From: Sweltsa coloradensis
Lineage: Eukaryota > Arthropoda > Insecta > Plecoptera > Chloroperlidae
Assembly (NCBI GenBank): GCA_024449915.1
Contig: JAMZAV010000096.1
Location: 124,001-188,000, forward strand
Length of the DNA stretch: 64,000 bases
Reading direction: 5' to 3'
The notes under the pieces are model-generated. The model made no database searches, was not told where the DNA came from, and saw only the letters and a program-made list of their open reading frames with translations. Shown here piece after piece: positions 49,401-55,400 of this stretch (its first letter is position 1; each line of letters starts with the position of its first letter). The position numbers and the translations under genes are program-made.

Positions 49401-52400
49401 ACTTTTGTTATAATGTAATTTCCATTTACACTACTTATCGGATCAAAATAAAATTAACATATTCGTGACCGGACGGACATTCTAAATGATTTGGCCACCT
49501 CAGATTTTGTCGCCGTTTAGTTTAAAAAAAAACTTTTGATTAACTTTAATGTAACTTTTTAACTTTTTGAACGATTTTGCCACAAAACTAATGGCATTCA
49601 ATCCAGATCGAAGCTTGCGGATGGTCAAAATTTCAAATCAATCCGAGCCTCCGTTCGACCGCTATCATGAGCCAAAAAAGCTGCGCGACTTTCCGTTGCC
49701 ATGGTAACCGTACTTTGTTATAATGTAATTTCCATCTACACTACTTATCGGATCAAATAAAATTAACATATTCGTGACCGGACGAACATTCTAAATGATT
49801 TGGCTATCTCAGATTTTGTCGCCGTTCAGTTTGAAAAAAAACCTTTCGATTAACTTTAATGTAACTTTTTAACTTTTTGAACGATTTTGCTACAAAACTA
49901 ATGGCATTCAATCGAGAACGAAGCTTGCGGATGGTCAAAATTTCAACTCAATCCGAGCCTCCGTTCGAACGTTATGGCGAGACATACAAAAAAAAAATTA
50001 AAGTAAATGACTATTTTTTCCGGCAGAGTCAAATGGAAACGCTCGCTTTGCTCGCTTAATTACCACAACATCACTTATATTTTCAATCTGCTAAAAGTCA
50101 AAACTTAAAAAACTATCACCCACATGGTGATGACCAAAATTAAGCACATGTGAATAGAGGTACCTGTAGAGGTTGGCCTTTCCTTATCTTTTTTACTCTC
50201 ATTCGGGATCCAGTCCCCCCCCCCCTCCCGCGCCCCGCGCCAACGCATCGTGACCTTGACTAGACTGTGACAAGATATAAAGCAGATGCAACGAACAGTG
50301 AGTGTTATCTTAATGGCCTGCTGCTTTTAATCTTTCGTGATTATGAAATACTACTTCATCGGCACTTGTTTATAGAACAGCATTACGTCTGAGATTTTAC
50401 GATAATTGATGAGCGCGTTTCTTCGATCATTAGACACCCCACACGATTTTTGTGTTACTATCCGGTAACCGCGGTAATGTGGGACAGGTGCCCGACCCGT
50501 AAATAGTCTGGTTTCGTCATCCTCATATTGGTAACCTTTCCAAGTAATTTGTTGGTAAAGTGGGTGTTTCCACATTGTCTTGGTATCCTTTCTTCTCCAA
50601 CTCCTCCTCTCTCTTCAAATAACCTTTCTGATTGCCACATTTTGTGAACCGATAGATATAAGTTTTCAAGTTAGACAAGCTTGATTGATGAACGATGTGA
50701 TCGTATTTGTCATTTGAGTACCGTAATCGATTATCGATCATCGATCAATAATCGTTAAATCAATTATTAATGTGATGCATATTATTTTGACTAATAATAA
50801 TAATTTAAGAACAAATCACAACCCTATTTTAGATTTACTTGTTTGTTATTTTCAACAGTTGATTTTATAAAAAGTATTTAGTTAATAGTTGACAAGGCAC
50901 GGGTGGCCGAGGTCTGAAGTATTTAGTAATCGTTGACATGCCCTGTGGCGAGGTCTAAGTATTTATTAATAGTTGACAGGGCCCTGGCGAGGTCTGAAGA
51001 AATTTAGTTAATATTAAGGCAATGTGCCAAGCTCTGAAGTTTTAGTTAATAGTTGCAGGCCCTTGGGCCGAGGGTTTTGAAGTATTTAGTTAATAGTTGA
51101 CAAGGCCTGTGGGCCGAGGGTCTGAAGTATTTAGTTAATAGTTGACAGGGCCCTGTGGGCCGAGGGTCTGAAGTATTTAGTTAATAGTTGACAGGGCCCT
51201 GTGGGCCGAGGGTCTGAAGTATATAGTTAATAGTTGACAGGGCCCTGTGGGCCGAGGGTCTGAAGTATTTAGTTAATAGTTGACAGGGCCCTGTGGGCCG
51301 AGGGTCTGAAGTATTTAGTTAATAGTTGACAGGGCCCTGTGGGCCGAGGGTCTGAAGTATTTAGTTAATAGTTGACAGGGCCCTGTGACCGAGGGTCTGA
51401 AGTATTTAGTTAATAGTTGACAGGGCCCTGTGGGCCGAGGGTCTGAAGTATTTAGTTAAATAGTTGGCAGGGCCCTGTGGGCCGAGGGTCTGAAGTATTT
51501 AGTTAATAGTTGACAGGGCCCTGTGGGCCGAGGGTCTGAAGTATATAGTTAATAGTTGACAGGGCCCTGTGGGCCGAGGGTCTGTGTTTTGAATCTGAGT
51601 TTGGTTCTTGTTTCTCCCCCCAGGTTTGGAGTAACCTCGTGAAACACAGCGAACCGGACGTCCTGCTTCTCGCGGCAAACCCGTACGTCACGACCTGGCT
51701 GTGCCTAGCGATGCAACCAGGCAAGGCGGCCATTGAGCCGTCGCTTCTCATCCAGGCCAAGCCCATCGCAAGAGTCGCAGGCATGTTGTTGTTCATTGTT
51801 TACTAAAGTGAGAGAACTTGCTGGGTATAGTAAAAAATACTAGCGCATAATGACAACGGTTGGCGTGAACTAGTAGGAAGCTTCGCAAATGCTTTTTTTA
51901 GTCGAGTTGATGGATGAGCTTTTTTGTAAGTTTTTAGTTTGCGTGGGATGTCTTTTCTTTTGCAAGTGCTTTTTTAACGCATTGTAGGTGATTGTTGCCA
52001 AGTTTCTATTGTTACTTGTTAGTTATTATGTACCTAAAAAAACTTAATTAAAACCTTTATTTCTAAGGATTCTGGCTCACTTTTAAATTTTTTCTTTCAA
52101 AATGCAATGCATCACCATTACCTTAATGTCCGTGTAAAATATGAACGTTGTAGCCCCACCCGTTTGGTCAGAATCGGCCCAAATGTCACGAAAATATTGC
52201 ACTAAAAATCGGGAAAAAATTCGTGAAAGTACGATATTCATGAGAAATATTTCTTTGTTTGTACCCAAAAACGTGGCAGGTCTAAGTTCAGAGATTTCGA
52301 AGGTCCCCTCCAATTTTCATGAAGATCGCATATGCCGTTTGCCCGGTAGAGAGCAAAAACAAACAGACAAAAAACAAAAAAACATCCAAGCTAAATTTGT

Positions 52401-55400
52401 TGTGGGGTCAGTGAAATTGAAGTTTTTGCTTTGCTCATCCAATAAACAGATTTTGCTTCTGCTTTAGCTGAAAGTGTTAAATTTGTAGAGAAAATAACAA
52501 AGAATTTCATTATAAACAGTGTTATTTCTTTGTTTTACTATGAACGCTTGCCTCTGCTTTCTTGGTCTTTTATCAAGGAGAGATTGTTTCTGGAGGGAAT
52601 GTTGTGTAGCTCATGCCTGACCCACCTCCAGGCCGGCGGAGTCGAGCGTTCCAGCCTCTGGAGAGCAACGCGGAAGTCCCTCAGGAGCAGAAGCTCTTCC
52701 TCGGGGGAAGCGAGACGACTCCGCAAGCCACCAGGGAACACAACGCACTGCGCGCTCGCTGCATGGCCAGCAGGATGATCGGTACGTCGTGTAGCAAACA
52801 CTTAGTCCGTACTTGTTCTGTGAACTACGGCCTACGTTGTGTAAGAAACACTTAGTCCGTACTTGTTTTGTGAGCTACGGCCTACGTTGTGTAAGAAACA
52901 CTTAGTCCGTACTTGTTCTGTGAGCTACGGCCTACGTCGTGTAACAAACACTTAGTCCGTACTTGTTTTGTGAGCTACGGCCTACGTTGTGTAGAAATAC
53001 TTAGTCCGTACTTGTTTTGTGGACTACGGCCTAATGCATTTTGTACATTTTCATCAACTAGTGAGCTTAGTAATTAATGCTCGAGCATCAATGCATATCA
53101 CAATGATATGGGCTGAACTGCTGTTGGCCTAGGCCTAGCTACCTATTCCTGTGTTTAGATCTTAACAAAAAATGCTCTTTGGTATAGTTTTTGTTCGTTT
53201 TCCAATCGTAAAATTAATAAATGCATAACTTAACAAACTTTTACTTGATTGACAAGTACAAGATTAGGTTATGACTTAAGTCTATGACCTATGAAATGAC
53301 CATGCAATTGGCTTGTTCACTGCGACTTTTACTCACCACGCTGCGCTATTGTACTAACCCCCCACCGCCGTCTGGATGCCTGTAAAGGCGGATGTAGAGT
53401 GTAGACGGCGGTGATATCCCAACTTGCGGGTGTCATGGCTGCTCATAGCTGTCAGCAGCCTACTGTTTTTACTGTCAGTTTGCATAGTTTTATGTTGAAA
53501 GCAAAATGCCCAATTGCTGTGTGTATTCGTGTAAGGAGAGAGGAGGGCATACTGTCGTGTTTATTACTACAAATAAATACAATCACACATAATATACTGA
53601 CAATTGTGTCTTTATTCGGCCTCCTGCCTACGTAACCTCTCTCATGTCAACAAATCAACACTGGCTTGGACTAAGCCCTAGGCTTTGCTGAGGCGTATGC
53701 AAGTAGGGCCTAGGCCTATACTTGCTAATTTATAATACCATGTTATTGATATGCCTAGGTCTACATCTAATGCTGAAGAAAAGCCTAGGCCCTAGTCCTT
53801 AGTAGCCTTATTCCAAGTAGGCCTAGGTCTAATCTCAATAACAGTGCTAGGCCCCAGGTTTAGACTTCAACGGCACCAGCTCTTATTTTAATTTTCCTAT
53901 CGTTCACGTTTTCATTGTTTAAAAGTTTAAACAAACAAAATATGCTATTGAATAAAATTACTTGAAATAGGCCGGACTACTTACGTAAAACCATTGATTA
54001 AAGAAGGAATGGTAAAACAATACGTAAACAAACAATCGAGGAAGCATACAGATTTGACAATGCAGAGCCTGCTATACATAGTTTATTTCAAACACCGCCA
54101 CGGTCTTAGGGCAGGGTCCACTAGATACCTAAAAAGCAGCTCGGAATAAGTATCTAGTGGACCCTGGTTTTGGGGGTTAGTGCAGTGGCGCGATCTGCGT
54201 GGAGCTTTGCGTGAACAAGCCAATTGCAAAGCATGTTTTTTATTCCTTTTTAGAATTCTGTTTAAAACTTGCTCTTTTAACAGGTAAATTTTTTTGCTCT
54301 ATTATTTTTAATGTTGATAAGTGTTGAAAGGTTCGTTTAACTCCCCAGATCTTTAGCCGTGTGCGTTAAGACGTGCTTTGTACCCTAACTGTTACATTGT
54401 TGGCAGGCCTGCTGTCGTTCTTTGTACCCTAACTTTTATGTTGTTGGCAGGCCTGCTGTCGTGCTTCGTTACCCAGCGGGCGCCCAGTATTGAATACACA
54501 CCCGAGATGGAAAGTCCGGTCGACTGCTACGTCAGGGTCCTGCTCGACTACCTCGAATCTAGTTCAGCGCTGCAGCGTATGGTAACCGGCCTGATCATCG
54601 CTGAAGGAGCAAGGTATTCTACACACCTAAAAATCCCTTTAGCTAAATCATTGTCAACCAGTCAGTAGATTCACTGCCTGTTCCTTGAGTAGGCCTACAT
54701 CAACTCTGCACCAAAATTAAAAATTAATGGTATAATTTTATAGCAAAATCTAATTAACACAACTCTAATTTGATAACCAATTTTTCTTTTTAAATAATGT
54801 ATACGTATTGTTGAAATAACCAGGTTTCAACTTTCAAGTAAAAAATTGTTGTTTTTTCTTTATTTATATTACTCGGTGATACAATGTTATAAGGTAACTA
54901 CAGTAAAACCCCTATGTATCGTTTTTCAGGGTAGCTTACAAAAAAACGATGCAGTGAGGAAAACGGTCAAAACGGGAAAACCAATAAAACGATGTAATAT
55001 GCCTAAAATTGAGTAAAATAACAAAATAATGAATTTTGAAAATTTTCAGTCTTATTCATTGCCTACTCAAAATATCTGGATAATAATATATCAAGTATCT
55101 ATTACGACTTTCAGAAGACAGTTACATAAAATTGTTGTACGTAAAGAAAATAAAAAGCTTGTCTTAATGAGGTAAAAAATAAAAATCAACAACGATGATA
55201 GACAAGTGTTGATTCATGCGCGGGTGTGTTGGCGCGTAAGCTATGAGTGCGAGAGAGACAGCCACGGGAATCGGCGGCGCGAGAATCTACTCGTCGGTCG
55301 AGAGCTCACAGCTGACCATGCACGTGCTTGGTGAATGGATTGTCACGTTATCTGTTTTCTTGTACGCTGCGCCCTATCGTCCGCGCTGTACTTGTGTTTA

